From the NCBI RefSeq assembly GCF_000218895.1, contig NC_015703.1, positions 178,501-242,500 of the forward strand: DNA of 64,000 nt, written 5' to 3'. The position numbers and the translations under genes are program-made. The notes under the pieces are model-generated. The model ran no database searches, was not told the DNA's origin, and saw only the letters and a list, made by a program, of their open reading frames with translations. Numbering within the stretch: the stretch's first letter is position 1; the number at the start of each line of letters is the position of its first letter. This document shows, piece by piece, positions 35,264-45,507 of this stretch. This DNA is from Runella slithyformis DSM 19594 (GTDB lineage Bacteria; Bacteroidota; Bacteroidia; Cytophagales; Spirosomataceae).

Positions 35264-36988
35264 ATGCTTCTTCAGCCCATCAATAACATTGCCGAGATCT
35301 GTGCCCGCAAGGGCGTTAAAAACGTGGTGATCTCGCCCGGTTCGCGGAGTGCAGCCCTTACATTGGCTTTTGCGCGACATCGCGGTATACAAACCAAAGT
35401 CATTCCCGATGAACGTACGGCAGGTTTTGTCGGTCTGGGGATGGCCCAATACAGTCGGCAAACCGTGGCGCTGATCTGCACTTCCGGCAGTGCGGCTTAC
35501 AACCTGGCACCTGCCGTAGTAGAGGCGTTTTTTCAGGAAATTCCGTTGTTGGTTTTCACTGCCGACCGCCCCAAAGAATGGATCCATCAGCAGGATGGCC
35601 AAACCATCTATCAGAACGAATTGTACGGTAAACACGTCAAAAAGTCGTTTGAATTACCGGCTGATTATGCGCATCCCGATGCCAATTGGTACATAGAGCG
35701 CGTTTTGAATGAAGCCATCAACCTGTCACAAACCGCTCCCAAAGGCCCGGTGCACATTAACGTGCCCATTCGGGAGCCGTTTTATCCCTTGGCCGACGAA
35801 AAAATCACGTACGACCGTCATGTAAAGTTGGTCGAGCGGCTTGCTGCAGAACCCACCCTGGCAACTGATACCTGGCACCGATTGCAAAATGAGTTTGAGA
35901 ATGCCAACCGCGTACTCATCGCTGTGGGCCAATTGCCACCTTCACCGTCGCTTTGGGCGATCTTAAAAGAATTCAGCGAAGAAATGGGCGTGCCGGTATT
36001 GGGAGATATTATTTCCAATGTCCCGGCCAATGAAACGTTTATACGGCAACACGATGTTTTTTTACGGGGGAAAAATGAAGTATTACTGACCGCTCTCGAA
36101 CCCGATCTGCTGATTACGGTCGGTGATTCATTCATCTCCAAAAACTTCAAGCTTTTTCTGCGCAACCACGCTCCTGCCCGGCATTGGCACATTAAAACGA
36201 CCGAACAGCTGATTGATACGTTTCAAACGATTACCACGCAAATTCCCGTTGAACCGACGTATTTCTTTCAAAAAATGCTGGAAGATCTCGATTACCGGCA
36301 ATTTGTCCAAAACGATTCTGACGACAACGGACGCGCGGCCTACCGGGAAGCATGGCTCGGGGCCGACCGTCAGGGAAAAAGAAGCATATACCGATTTTTA
36401 CGGCAGGAAACCCGTTGGAATGAATTTGCATTGGTCCGTACAATCCTGGACAATTTGCCTGAAAACAGTGTGCTTCACCTGGCCAACTCGATGCCGGTGC
36501 GCTACGCCAATCTGCTCGGACTTTCACAATCGGCCGAAGTCTTTGCCAATCGCGGGACGAGCGGCATTGACGGCTGCACAAGTACGGCGTTGGGGGCCGC
36601 GTTGATGACCGACAAACCCGTTTTCATTCTCACGGGCGACGTGGCTTTTTTCTACGACCGCAACGCGCTTTGGCACCCGCACATTCCCAAAAACCTCCGC
36701 ACCGTAGTGTTTAATAACGCGGGGGGGAATATTTTCCGACTCATCGACGGTCCGTCGGCACAGCCCGAACTGGAGCAATATTTTGAAACCCGCCACAGCA
36801 CCACGGCCCGACATACCGCCGAAGATGCCGGATTGGACTATTATTCGATAAAAGAAGGCGAAGATTTTCTAACGGTTTGGCAGGCATTTATTGCGCCCGA
36901 CAGCCATGCAAAATTACTGGAGATTTTCACTGACCCCGTACGAAACGGGGAGGTTTTTGAAGCCTACCGAAAAAGCGCGACTGCCTAG
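35264..36988 (+). CDS. menD: MenD, menaquinone synthesis
   Basis: About 574 residues from the ATG at 35264; the first 25 residues of the longer frame (from 35189) are coded by the inverted repeat. ThDP-binding motifs include the N-terminal ISPGSRSAALT and the C-terminal GDVAFFYDRNAL with NNAGGNIF. MenD makes SEPHCHC from isochorismate and 2-oxoglutarate in menaquinone synthesis. Other men genes are not in this window. Confidence 0.93.
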   Translation: MLLQPINNIAEICARKGVKNVVISPGSRSAALTLAFARHRGIQTKVIPDERTAGFVGLGMAQYSRQTVALICTSGSAAYNLAPAVVEAFFQEIPLLVFTADRPKEWIHQQDGQTIYQNELYGKHVKKSFELPADYAHPDANWYIERVLNEAINLSQTAPKGPVHINVPIREPFYPLADEKITYDRHVKLVERLAAEPTLATDTWHRLQNEFENANRVLIAVGQLPPSPSLWAILKEFSEEMGVPVLGDIISNVPANETFIRQHDVFLRGKNEVLLTALEPDLLITVGDSFISKNFKLFLRNHAPARHWHIKTTEQLIDTFQTITTQIPVEPTYFFQKMLEDLDYRQFVQNDSDDNGRAAYREAWLGADRQGKRSIYRFLRQETRWNEFALVRTILDNLPENSVLHLANSMPVRYANLLGLSQSAEVFANRGTSGIDGCTSTALGAALMTDKPVFILTGDVAFFYDRNALWHPHIPKNLRTVVFNNAGGNIFRLIDGPSAQPELEQYFETRHSTTARHTAEDAGLDYYSIKEGEDFLTVWQAFIAPDSHAKLLEIFTDPVRNGEVFEAYRKSATA

Positions 36989-37641
36989 CCGAATTTACTT
37001 TTAACGGCTTTCAAAAAAGCCAGAGTTCCGAACAGCGTAGACTGATTTCCTTTCCACTCAATTGTTTGAAATCCCTCTTTTTCGAGCAAGTGAGGGATTT
37101 TTCCTTTTATATTATCGTTGGTGGTATAAAAATTATCTGCCAGCTGCACCACAAAAAACAGAAAGCGCATCAGGATGTTTTCAGCTTTACCCCAATCGGC
37201 AATGTGCAGTTCACCGCCGGGTTTGAGCACACGATATATTTCGCGAAAAGCGTTGTTTTTCTGCGCGGTGGTCAGATGGTGAAATACCCACGAAGACAGC
37301 ACTTTATCAAACGTACCGTCCGGGAAGGGAATGGTTGTTCCGTCAAACTCCTTCAATTGAATCGACGAATTTTTCAGCGTTACTTTTTTAGTGGCAACGG
37401 CAAGTATTTGAGAATCAATATCTAACCCAAAAATGGTACAATCCGGGTGCAATTCTTCCGCCAAAAGCATCAGGGTAGCCGTTCCGCAGCCGAAATCCAG
37501 CAGTGTTTCCCCTTTTTGAATACCCGCCTGTCGGATCAGTCGCGTTTTCACCTTTTGTTCAGGCATGGTGAGACGGATAAATCCGTCATAGAGCGGCGTC
37601 AGAAAATGGTATTTAAGGGCGGGAATATAATCAGATGGCAT
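36985..37641 (-). CDS. Class I SAM methyltransferase
   Basis: 218 residues. Motif I (LLDFGCGTATLML, about 48-60), motif post-I (GLDID) and KVLSSWVFHHL are visible, as in the UbiE/MenG-like group. Its target cannot be read; its place next to menD could suggest a quinone or lipid substrate, but the two genes are convergent. The stop codon overlaps the menD stop: the bases CTAG hold both. Confidence 0.85.
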   Translation of the reverse strand: MPSDYIPALKYHFLTPLYDGFIRLTMPEQKVKTRLIRQAGIQKGETLLDFGCGTATLMLLAEELHPDCTIFGLDIDSQILAVATKKVTLKNSSIQLKEFDGTTIPFPDGTFDKVLSSWVFHHLTTAQKNNAFREIYRVLKPGGELHIADWGKAENILMRFLFFVVQLADNFYTTNDNIKGKIPHLLEKEGFQTIEWKGNQSTLFGTLAFLKAVKSKFG

Positions 37642-37661
37642 GGTGGATGTTTCTTACTTCG

Positions 37662-37669
37662 CAAATGTA
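37662..37669 (-). promoter_or_regulatory. -7 promoter element of methyltransferase
   Basis: TACATTTG on the minus strand, exact match to TAnnTTTG, 20 bases before the start. Confidence 0.45.
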
Positions 37670-37839
37670 GCGGTTAGAAACGACAACTGCTCTTGCTGTA
37701 CCCGCTTTCTGTACACGTACATGATAGATTCACGTACCCGTCCTGTACATAGACACCTCGCTTGTCACTGTTAAAGCTTTAAGAACGAACAAAGGGAGAC
37801 CATCCAAATAAAAATACGTCTTCTAAGCTAATTTCCCCC

Positions 37840-37847
37840 TATTTTTG
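37840..37847 (+). promoter_or_regulatory. -7 promoter element of OmpA-like gene
   Basis: TATTTTTG, exact TAnnTTTG match, 45 bases before the start codon. Confidence 0.45.
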
Positions 37848-37892
37848 TTCGTTAGTAGGTGATACGACTGCCTCCCAAATCGCTTTTATTGG

Positions 37893-39302
37893 ATGAATCG
37901 GCTTCTTTGGTGTTTACTTCTTATATCGACAACGATACAAACCAACGCCCAACGGGCAGGTGTATATCAGTTTGAGCGAAATTTGGAGGAAGAATCAGGG
38001 AAGCTCCCCCCACTGAAGGTGTTGAAAGAAGAAGGCATATTTCAGCAGGACGTCCTTCCCGAACTCAAAAATGTCAAACGCTCGGTCTATGTTTTTGACA
38101 AAAATTGCGGGCTTCAATTTGACAACCGCGCCGCCAACGGCTTTCTGAAAGACTCCTACACCATTGAAATCTACTTCAAATTTGCGGCTTTGGATAGCTG
38201 GAAACGGGTTATTGATTTCAAAAACCGCAAATCTGACAATGGCTGTTATATATATGACGGGAAGCTCAACTTCTACAATTTTGCATTAGGCACCCGTGCG
38301 CCCGTACGCGCCAACGAGTATACGCATTACGTAATTTCCCGAAATGGCAAAACCAAACAGCTTAAAATGTACGTAGACGGGGAAGCTAAAGTGGAATTTA
38401 CGGATCAAAACGATGAAGGTGTAATTGACGAAGACGGAGTATTAAACTTTTTTTATGACGACCTGATCGTCAAAGAAGAAGCTAGTGCCGGGTCAGTAGC
38501 CATGATCAAACTATTTGATTTTGTGGTCGTACCTACCGAAGTAAAAAGGAGTTTCATTAAACTGAGTGAATCCGTTCTGAAAAAACAGACCGTTGCCCCC
38601 ATCACCGTTGCCCCTGCTCCTCTTCCTGTTGCTCAAACGAACCCGCCTGTCGTTGCAAACGAACGGTCTTTAAAAGAAACTTCGTTGGTACTGAGTGGCC
38701 AGGTGCAGAACGAAACAACCCGACAGCCCGTCAAACAGCCGACAATATTGGTCTTTAATAAAAACAATGTAGAAAAACATCGCCTGAAAGGGACTGACGA
38801 AGGGTTGTTTAAAATTGCAGGTGAGGTAGGGCAAGACCTCTATTTTATGGTCGAAGCGGATGGCTTTTTTCCTTCAAGTATCCATTATACGGCCAAAGAG
38901 TTGACCGAAAAATCAAAAAACGGCACTATTTTTACCCTAAAGCCCGTTATGGTCAGTGAAAGTATTGTACTAAACAATATCCGTTTTGCACAGGGAAAGC
39001 CTGAATTGCTTCCTGAATCAGCGGAAGATTTAAATCGTTTATGGATGTTTATGCGCGATAATCCTTCGGCAGAGATTGAATTGCAGGGGCATACTGACAA
39101 CTTAGGCAATTTTGACCTCAATTTGGAATTATCCAGGCAGCGCGTGGAAGCGGTCAAAGCTTTTTTGATATCCAAGGGAATTGTCGACCAACGCATCAGC
39201 GGGCGGGGCTTTGGCTCCACGCGCCCCGTGGCCAACAATAACCGGGAAGAGACCCGTCAATTGAATCGGAGGGTTGAGTTCATCATAAAAAAATTGAAAT
39301 GA
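37893..39302 (+). CDS. Secreted LamG-like/OmpA-domain protein
   Basis: 469 residues with a signal peptide (about 1-20). The first half (about 25-215) has the pattern of a laminin-G/concanavalin-like fold. The middle (about 260-340) resembles a carboxypeptidase-regulatory beta domain. The C-terminus (about 355-469) is an OmpA domain with LQGHTDNLGNFDLNLELS and RGFGSTRPVANN, which binds peptidoglycan. The protein may anchor a surface carbohydrate-binding part to the wall. It overlaps the next gene by four bases (ATGA), so the two are translationally coupled. Confidence 0.88.
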   Translation: MNRLLWCLLLISTTIQTNAQRAGVYQFERNLEEESGKLPPLKVLKEEGIFQQDVLPELKNVKRSVYVFDKNCGLQFDNRAANGFLKDSYTIEIYFKFAALDSWKRVIDFKNRKSDNGCYIYDGKLNFYNFALGTRAPVRANEYTHYVISRNGKTKQLKMYVDGEAKVEFTDQNDEGVIDEDGVLNFFYDDLIVKEEASAGSVAMIKLFDFVVVPTEVKRSFIKLSESVLKKQTVAPITVAPAPLPVAQTNPPVVANERSLKETSLVLSGQVQNETTRQPVKQPTILVFNKNNVEKHRLKGTDEGLFKIAGEVGQDLYFMVEADGFFPSSIHYTAKELTEKSKNGTIFTLKPVMVSESIVLNNIRFAQGKPELLPESAEDLNRLWMFMRDNPSAEIELQGHTDNLGNFDLNLELSRQRVEAVKAFLISKGIVDQRISGRGFGSTRPVANNNREETRQLNRRVEFIIKKLK

Positions 39303-40183
39303 AAAACTCCATTGTATTACCTGCTTTGATGGGGCTGTTTTTTTCCTGCTGCAAACAGGAAGCAACGCCCGTAGACCCCGGCTCTGACAACTTTGCCGAT
39401 AGTCCAACGAGTCATGCCGTGCAACCGGCCGATGAACTCAACGAAGCTTCCGGCTTGGCCGACAGTTTTAAACAGCCCGGGTATCTATGGTCGCATGAAG
39501 ATGCGGCTTCGCCCAATGAAATCTTTTTGCTGAATCGCAACGGAGCCATTATAGGTAAAATGAATACCCCCTTCATTAATTTTGACTGGGAAGACATCGC
39601 CATCGGTCCGGGCCCCCAAGCCAATGAAACCTATCTTTATCTGGCGGATATCGGAGATAATGCTATTAATTTGGACATCAAGCGTATTTACCGCTTTCCG
39701 GAGCCTGCCGGTCTTAGATCACCCATTACCAATTACGAAACAATTCAATTTCGCTACCCGGATGGTTCGTACGATGCCGAAACATTATTGCTCGACCCGC
39801 TCACCCGCGACCTATACGTTGTGACAAAACTGGAGGGAAAATCGAATCTGTACCGGCTGGCGTATCCGCAATCCACGAACGGAGTCATTACCGCCGAAAA
39901 AATCGGAACCATGACCGTTGGAAATTACCTGACCGGAGGGAGCATCTCCACCACCGGCAAAGAAATCATCGTGAGAGGGTACGCCGCCATTCACTATTGG
40001 AAACGCAGCCTCAACGAAAAAATAGGAGATGTGCTGCTGCGTACCCCTGCCAAAAATTTACCTTACGTATTTGAGCCGCAAGGCGAGGCCGTTTGCTTTG
40101 ACAAGGATGGAAAAGGCTATTTCACCCTCAGCGAGCGCCGCAACGTACCGAGTGTTAATCTGTATTTTTACGCCAGGAAGTAA
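39299..40183 (+). CDS. Lipoprotein, possible beta-propeller
   Basis: 294 residues. The signal peptide ends in FFSCC, a lipobox-like site, so it should be a lipoprotein. The rest has repeated beta segments (YLYLADIGDN, LYVVTKLEGKSNLYRL) like a six-bladed propeller, of a type found in Bacteroidota. No catalytic residues seen. It is coupled to the upstream OmpA-domain gene by an ATGA overlap, so the two are probably partners in the cell envelope. Confidence 0.75.
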   Translation: MKNSIVLPALMGLFFSCCKQEATPVDPGSDNFADSPTSHAVQPADELNEASGLADSFKQPGYLWSHEDAASPNEIFLLNRNGAIIGKMNTPFINFDWEDIAIGPGPQANETYLYLADIGDNAINLDIKRIYRFPEPAGLRSPITNYETIQFRYPDGSYDAETLLLDPLTRDLYVVTKLEGKSNLYRLAYPQSTNGVITAEKIGTMTVGNYLTGGSISTTGKEIIVRGYAAIHYWKRSLNEKIGDVLLRTPAKNLPYVFEPQGEAVCFDKDGKGYFTLSERRNVPSVNLYFYARK

Positions 40184-40536
40184 GCAATTCCTAACTGAAA
40201 TCTTTTTTTAGGTATACTATAAGTTATAAAACCTAATTTTACCAAATAATATGTCGCTTATTTAACTTTTTCCCAAATAATACACATAAGATACATAAAA
40301 TCTCACTTCATTTTACTTTCTTGCAGCTTAAAATGAACACCTAACTCAACCCCAACTCGTATCTATTTACTAAACCCTGATGTTGTTCCTCAGTTTTCTC
40401 TGATCATCTCGGCCACTTAAATCTCTTTATGTACAGATATACATGTGCTGTTTAATGCATACCTTCCATTTTATTAATCAACGATTTCTATCTTCGCAGT
40501 AAATTAGGGACAGAAGTTGTGTTAATTTTGATACTT
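40184..40536. other. Intergenic region
   Basis: About 350 bases, AT-rich, no gene seen. A TATCTTCG element (40489-40496) lies near its end. Confidence 0.4.
40489..40496 (+). promoter_or_regulatory. Possible -7 element of methyltransferase
   Basis: TATCTTCG followed by CAG, one mismatch to TAnnTTTG; the same octamer occurs upstream of the deoxynucleoside kinase. Confidence 0.35.
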
Positions 40537-41262
40537 ATGAATACGACACTAAAAAAAAACGTAGAAGAATTCAATCGTAATGTTGATGAAAATGGTGGCT
40601 TTCTTTACACAACCAATGCCCAATTCTCATCGCATGTAGCCAACAAGCGGATTTCTGATGAAATCTTTAAACTCATTAAACCTCACTATAAAACACTGGT
40701 AGATATCGGTTGCGGTGACGGCACCTACACCTACAATATTAAGCAAAACTTCCCCCATTTGGAAGTACATGGCTTTGATCCCGCTGATACTGCTATTCAA
40801 ATTGCCAAAAACAAATACCCAAGTGTAACGTTTGAAACCATTAACTTACTCGATGACAGCCTCCCTATTCCGTCAAAAAAATATGATGCAGCGGTGATTC
40901 GAGGAGTGCTCCACCATCTTTCTGACCAACAAAAAGCAATTACCAATGCTTTTAAATTTGCCGACAATATCATTATCATGGAGCCCAACGGCAATAATCC
41001 CATCCTTAAATTGATTGAAAAAACCTCTCGCTATCACATTGAGCACGAAGAGCAGTCTTTTTATGAATGGCAGTTGAAACGTTGGATTAAGAATTCCGGA
41101 GGACAAATAACCACTTGGGAGTATGTGGGATATGTACCCTTTTTCTTTCCAACGCTGCCTGCCAAAATAATTTATTTCTTCCAGCCGTTTTTGGAAAAAA
41201 TTCCTGTCCTTAAACATATTTTTTCGGCACAGTTTATTATCTCCTGCACAAAAAAAAAGTAA
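40537..41262 (+). CDS. Class I SAM methyltransferase
   Basis: About 241 residues from the ATG at 40537; the longer frame (from 40519) adds a hydrophobic piece not typical of the family. Motif I is LVDIGCGDGTYT, motif II includes YDAAVIRGVLHHL. Target unknown. It precedes a membrane glycosyltransferase gene by about 40 bases on the same strand; a role in envelope glycolipid or glycan modification is inferred from that. Confidence 0.82.
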   Translation: MNTTLKKNVEEFNRNVDENGGFLYTTNAQFSSHVANKRISDEIFKLIKPHYKTLVDIGCGDGTYTYNIKQNFPHLEVHGFDPADTAIQIAKNKYPSVTFETINLLDDSLPIPSKKYDAAVIRGVLHHLSDQQKAITNAFKFADNIIIMEPNGNNPILKLIEKTSRYHIEHEEQSFYEWQLKRWIKNSGGQITTWEYVGYVPFFFPTLPAKIIYFFQPFLEKIPVLKHIFSAQFIISCTKKK

Positions 41263-41300
41263 GCTAAACTCCAAAGTATTCACTACATTTTATTTCTGCT

Positions 41301-43070
41301 ATGGAGAAATTGAATCGCTCGATCATAGGTGTTACTATGATATTGGCGCTGGCTTTTTGTCTGAGAGTCTATCATTCCGGAACGTACGGCATCTATTTGG
41401 ATGAAAAATACACCATGATAATTTCGCAGGGAATTGTCATGGAAGGAGCCAACCAAAAAGAGGTGTTTTTCACGCCCGGCAAAACGGTTTTTACCCCCGC
41501 TGAATTTTGGAAGAAAAAAAATCTGAGTGATTTTATTGAGGCCAATATCAGGGGCGATATCGGCAACAGCCCCGTCTATTATGGCGTGTTGTGGGTATGG
41601 ATGAAGATTTTTGGCCTCAGTGATTTTTCGGCACGTTTTCCTTCCGTTCTTTTCAGTACGCTTATCGTGTTGCTCTTATATGTATTTGTAAAACGCCATT
41701 TTAAATCGGAATCTCTGGCGTTGATCAGCGCATTTTTGGCCGCAATTGAACCCTTTTTCGTCGCCTACAGCCACATGGCGCGAAATTATTCGATGAGTTT
41801 TTTTCTCACGTTGCTCGCTACCCATCTGTTTTTACTGATTGTGCAAAAGCAACGCGAAAGCAAACCGACGTGGAAGCTCCTTATAGCTTATGGATTCACG
41901 CTGACTGTCTCTGTTTTGTCTCATTACCTGACCGTTACGGTTTTTATGTGTCATGGTTTATATGTGTTGTTGTATGTTCGTCCCCTTGTTGTTTGGAGAA
42001 CGTACTTAATAACGGCAGTGGCAGGACTGGCGATGGTTTCATTGTGGTTTATATATGGCGGTGGAAAATATACCTTTCAAACGCTGGCGTATCAGGCACA
42101 ACTTTACAAAAGTGTATCCCTGACGAATCCGTTAAATAATGAATTCGGTGAGGTTTTACCGGCAACCTTGGTCAATGTTGCCAATAAATCTCTGCCGGTG
42201 TGGGCAGATCTTTTTATCATATCCAATGGATTGGGACAACTAAGTACCCTGGGTATCCGTAATCTTGCCATTGCCTTTTTCTTCGGCATTATTGCCGTTG
42301 GGATATTTCATCGATTTCGCCGAAAAGAAAAGATTCCACCCGCTGTCCTGATTGTTTATCCTTTACTGTTTTTAGCAGGTCTGCCTTTGTTTACGGTACC
42401 AAATTTGCAATTGGTCGTTGCTGCCGCGTTGCCGTCGTTCGTTTATATTTTAGCGTTCGGTATTCGTCACTATACAACAAAAAAGCAGCAACCCCTGATG
42501 GTGTTTCTGTTCATTCTGACTTTGTTTCCAACCCTGTTCCTGATTTTAATGGCTTTTAAAAATGGGCATACCTACGGGATTACCCAGCGTTATTCGGGCT
42601 TTTCGTTTCCTTATGCGGTTATTCTTATTGCCTTCATGGTTAAGGAATTAAGCGAAATCCCGATGATATTTAGAAGTGTGTTGGCAATGACCATATTACT
42701 CCAGTTCTTTTTTATTACCCGACTGCTCAACGCTATTTACCTAGACAAAGCCCCAAAATATACTTACTTTTATATCCCTCGCGGACCCAATCCTCACTAC
42801 GCTGCCGCGCAACAGATCAAGAAACTTTACCAACCGGGCGATACCGTTGTGTACCCTTCCCGCCGCCTTTATTTTCGGGATGATATTGAAAAAACCTATT
42901 GGCCTTATTCCATACAGGATGCGCAATTAACAAACCTTTATTTACCAAAAGACGCCGGTTATGTCCAACGGATGGACACCACAGAAGTTGATAAAATAAA
43001 ATTAGTAAAAGCCGGGTCGCGACAGGAAATCGTCCTTTTTGATTTGAAAGGGAAAACCCATCGGTATTAA
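41301..43070 (+). CDS. Membrane glycosyltransferase (GT39/PMT-like)
   Basis: 589 residues with about ten to twelve hydrophobic helices. The N-terminal extramembrane Asp in the YLDEKY motif (about residues 33-38) is the kind of acid found in GT-C enzymes of the PMT/ArnT group. The C-terminal part (about 490-589) is soluble. These enzymes take sugars from lipid-phosphate donors and transfer them to proteins or lipids outside the membrane; the acceptor is unknown. Confidence 0.8.
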   Translation: MEKLNRSIIGVTMILALAFCLRVYHSGTYGIYLDEKYTMIISQGIVMEGANQKEVFFTPGKTVFTPAEFWKKKNLSDFIEANIRGDIGNSPVYYGVLWVWMKIFGLSDFSARFPSVLFSTLIVLLLYVFVKRHFKSESLALISAFLAAIEPFFVAYSHMARNYSMSFFLTLLATHLFLLIVQKQRESKPTWKLLIAYGFTLTVSVLSHYLTVTVFMCHGLYVLLYVRPLVVWRTYLITAVAGLAMVSLWFIYGGGKYTFQTLAYQAQLYKSVSLTNPLNNEFGEVLPATLVNVANKSLPVWADLFIISNGLGQLSTLGIRNLAIAFFFGIIAVGIFHRFRRKEKIPPAVLIVYPLLFLAGLPLFTVPNLQLVVAAALPSFVYILAFGIRHYTTKKQQPLMVFLFILTLFPTLFLILMAFKNGHTYGITQRYSGFSFPYAVILIAFMVKELSEIPMIFRSVLAMTILLQFFFITRLLNAIYLDKAPKYTYFYIPRGPNPHYAAAQQIKKLYQPGDTVVYPSRRLYFRDDIEKTYWPYSIQDAQLTNLYLPKDAGYVQRMDTTEVDKIKLVKAGSRQEIVLFDLKGKTHRY

Positions 43071-43230
43071 TATAAAAATCGAAACTTTTGGACTGTTCTT
43101 TGGTTGGCAGGCCCTTAATTCACTTAAAGGTCGAAAAAAACATATAGCTGTATTTTTTCAGCCAATGCCGGAAAATCACCGCATTAGGAAGGTTCAAGCT
43201 ATGTCATTGTAAATAATTAAAATATCGGCC

Positions 43231-43521
43231 CTACAGCCATCTTTTCACCAATTCTTCCCATTCTTTTTCCAACGAATAAACCGGCATTTCGGCGCGGACA
43301 CGGCGGTACCAGTAGCCCGCATTCCATTGGTCGCCTTCCTTACGGTGCAGATAGGCATGGAGGCGGTCGTAGTCACGAGTGCCCTCTCTCGATTGGGCAA
43401 TGTTATGCGCTTCTTCCCAATTTTCATTAGCATCGTACCAAAGTGCCTGCACTAAGGGAGTACATTCTTTGGGAGGCTGCGGGTCGTTGAGCGTTGATTT
43501 AAATGTGTTAAAATCCATCAT
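43231..43521 (-). CDS. Conserved hypothetical protein
   Basis: 96 residues, rich in Trp, Glu and Arg, with two or three predicted helices (WYDANENWEEAHNIAQ, YDRLHAYLHRKEGD). I recall this type in Bacteroidota as an unnamed small protein, but cannot assign a function. Soluble, no signal peptide. Confidence 0.65.
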   Translation of the reverse strand: MMDFNTFKSTLNDPQPPKECTPLVQALWYDANENWEEAHNIAQSREGTRDYDRLHAYLHRKEGDQWNAGYWYRRVRAEMPVYSLEKEWEELVKRWL

Positions 43522-43595
43522 AAAAAGCAGTATAGTTTACTTTAAAAAAATGTTTCAAACTGATTTTACTCATCTTTTTTCAAAAACGGCAGTAG

Positions 43596-43603
43596 TACTT
43601 TTG
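43596..43603 (+). promoter_or_regulatory. -7 promoter element of desaturase
   Basis: TACTTTTG, exact match to TAnnTTTG, 32 bases before the start. Confidence 0.45.
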
Positions 43604-43635
43604 GCATACATTACCGATAACACAATCTATAAATC

Positions 43636-44388
43636 ATGTACATTCTTGTATTTTTCGTAGCCCATTGGTATTTATCACTCCTGATGCAAACCTTCTTTCT
43701 GCATCGTTATGCCGCTCACAAAATGTTTACCATGAGTCCGTTCTGGGAGAAGTTTTTTTATACCCTTACCTTTATATTTCAAGGCTCTTCTTTTCTAAGC
43801 CCCTACGCGTACGGCGTTATGCACCGCCTGCACCACGCCTATGCTGATACCGAAGAAGACCCACACTCACCGAGTTTTTCGTCGAGTTTGATGGATATGA
43901 TGTGGAAAACAAAGAACTACTACAACAATATCCTTCACCGCGAAGATACAATTCCTGCCAAATTTAAGAAGGATGTTCCGCACTGGGCGTTCATCGAACG
44001 ATTGGGTGACTATTGGTTTATCCGCATTGCTTGGGGGACATTATACGTTTTATTTTACATTCAGTTCGCTACGGCCTGGTGGATGTTTTTGCTGCTGCCC
44101 ATTCACTTCCTGATGGGCCCCGTTCACGGGGTGATCATCAACTGGTATGCCCACAAATACGGCTATACAAATTTCAAAGTCAACGACACCGCCAAAAACC
44201 TGCTGCCCTTTGACTTTCTGATGATGGGCGAATCGTACCACAACAACCACCATAAACTGGGAGGACGTGCCAACTTCGGTGTAAAATGGCACGAATTTGA
44301 TCCAACGTATCCGTTCATTTTATTCCTCAATGCCACCGGGATCATCAAACTGAAACGAAACAACGACCTCAACTATATGCCTCAGTAA
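43636..44388 (+). CDS. Acyl-CoA/lipid fatty-acid desaturase
   Basis: 250 residues. The three His boxes are visible: HRYAAH (23-28), HRLHH (63-67) and ESYHNNHH near residue 196. Several hydrophobic helices lie between. This is the delta-9-type desaturase family of membrane di-iron enzymes that introduce a double bond into a fatty acyl chain, which controls membrane fluidity. The length is shorter than that of eukaryotic enzymes, as is normal in bacteria. Confidence 0.92.
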   Translation: MYILVFFVAHWYLSLLMQTFFLHRYAAHKMFTMSPFWEKFFYTLTFIFQGSSFLSPYAYGVMHRLHHAYADTEEDPHSPSFSSSLMDMMWKTKNYYNNILHREDTIPAKFKKDVPHWAFIERLGDYWFIRIAWGTLYVLFYIQFATAWWMFLLLPIHFLMGPVHGVIINWYAHKYGYTNFKVNDTAKNLLPFDFLMMGESYHNNHHKLGGRANFGVKWHEFDPTYPFILFLNATGIIKLKRNNDLNYMPQ

Positions 44389-44428
44389 GGGAGTAATCAG
44401 TTTCTGTTTTGAATAAGTACTTCTACTG

Positions 44429-44463
44429 AAAAGGCCGATTGATGCGTTCAATCGGCCTTTTCT
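44429..44463. terminator. Bidirectional terminator
   Basis: AAAAGGCCGATTGA / TCAATCGGCCTTTT hairpin between the convergent desaturase and folD genes. Confidence 0.85.
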
Positions 44464-44482
44464 TATGCACAACGCTTCCTTT

Positions 44483-45364
44483 TTATTTAAAAATCGCTTT
44501 TTTGGAAGATAACAGCGTGTTTGTCAGCAAGCCGCAAATGGTCATCAGGCCTACCCCACCCGGCACGGGCGTAATATACCCCGCCTTGGGCGCCACCTCG
44601 TCAAATTTGACATCCCCTTTGATGGCAAAACCGCTTTTTTTGGCCGCATCGGGCACGCGGGTAATACCTACGTCGATTACCACGGCACCTTCTTTGACGT
44701 AATCGGCCGTAATAAATTCGGGACGCCCCAACGCTGCAATCAAAATATCCGCACTTTGACACACCTCTTTCAGGTTGTGGGTACGGCTGTGGCAAATCGT
44801 CACGGTACAATTGCCGGGATAGGCGTTACGCTGCATCAATATGCTCATGGGTAAGCCTACGATTTGGCTGCGCCCTACCACCACGCAATGCTTGCCGGCG
44901 GTCTGAATCTTATAGCGTTCGAGCATTTCCAGGATTCCGTAAGGAGTGGCCGAAATGTAGGCAGGCAATCCTTTGCACATGCGCCCGACGTTGATGGGGT
45001 GAAAACCGTCGACGTCTTTTTCGGGCGCTACGGCTTCCATAATCGTATTTTCTGAAATATGCGCGGGCAGCGGCAATTGCACAATAAAGCCGTCAACATC
45101 TTCGTCAAAATTCAAATCCTGAATATGCGAAAGCAATTCTTCCTCGGAGGTTGTATCGGGCAAGCTGATGAGCGTTGATTTAAAGCCGATCTCTTCGCAG
45201 CTTTTGATCTTGGAAGCTACGTAAGTTTCGCTGGCACCGTTATTACCCACCAAAATAGCCGCAAGATGCGGGGTTTTTCCGCCTGCGGCCTTTATTCTGT
45301 CTACTTCTGCCTTGATTTCTGCCTTTACTTCCGCAGAGAGTTTTTTACCGTCTAAAAGTTGCAT
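44483..45364 (-). CDS. folD: Methylenetetrahydrofolate dehydrogenase/cyclohydrolase
   Basis: 293 residues. The catalytic Lys lies in [13 protein letters not shown] (about residue 56), the PLPAHISE motif and the NAD(P)-binding [12 protein letters not shown] are canonical. FolD interconverts methylene- and formyl-tetrahydrofolate, feeding one-carbon units to purine synthesis. The length fits the family. Confidence 0.95.
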   Translation of the reverse strand: MQLLDGKKLSAEVKAEIKAEVDRIKAAGGKTPHLAAILVGNNGASETYVASKIKSCEEIGFKSTLISLPDTTSEEELLSHIQDLNFDEDVDGFIVQLPLPAHISENTIMEAVAPEKDVDGFHPINVGRMCKGLPAYISATPYGILEMLERYKIQTAGKHCVVVGRSQIVGLPMSILMQRNAYPGNCTVTICHSRTHNLKEVCQSADILIAALGRPEFITADYVKEGAVVIDVGITRVPDAAKKSGFAIKGDVKFDEVAPKAGYITPVPGGVGLMTICGLLTNTLLSSKKAIFK

Positions 45365-45507
45365 TAAATTAATTGTTTGATCTCACTTATCAGGTAGATA
45401 CTGTATTTCCGCTTTTAAAACAGAAAGCTAATTCATCACAATTATCCATTGTCTGACGGCTTTCAAGTCAGGAGCCGGCTCAGCAAAGGTGTGTTATCCC
45501 AACAGTT

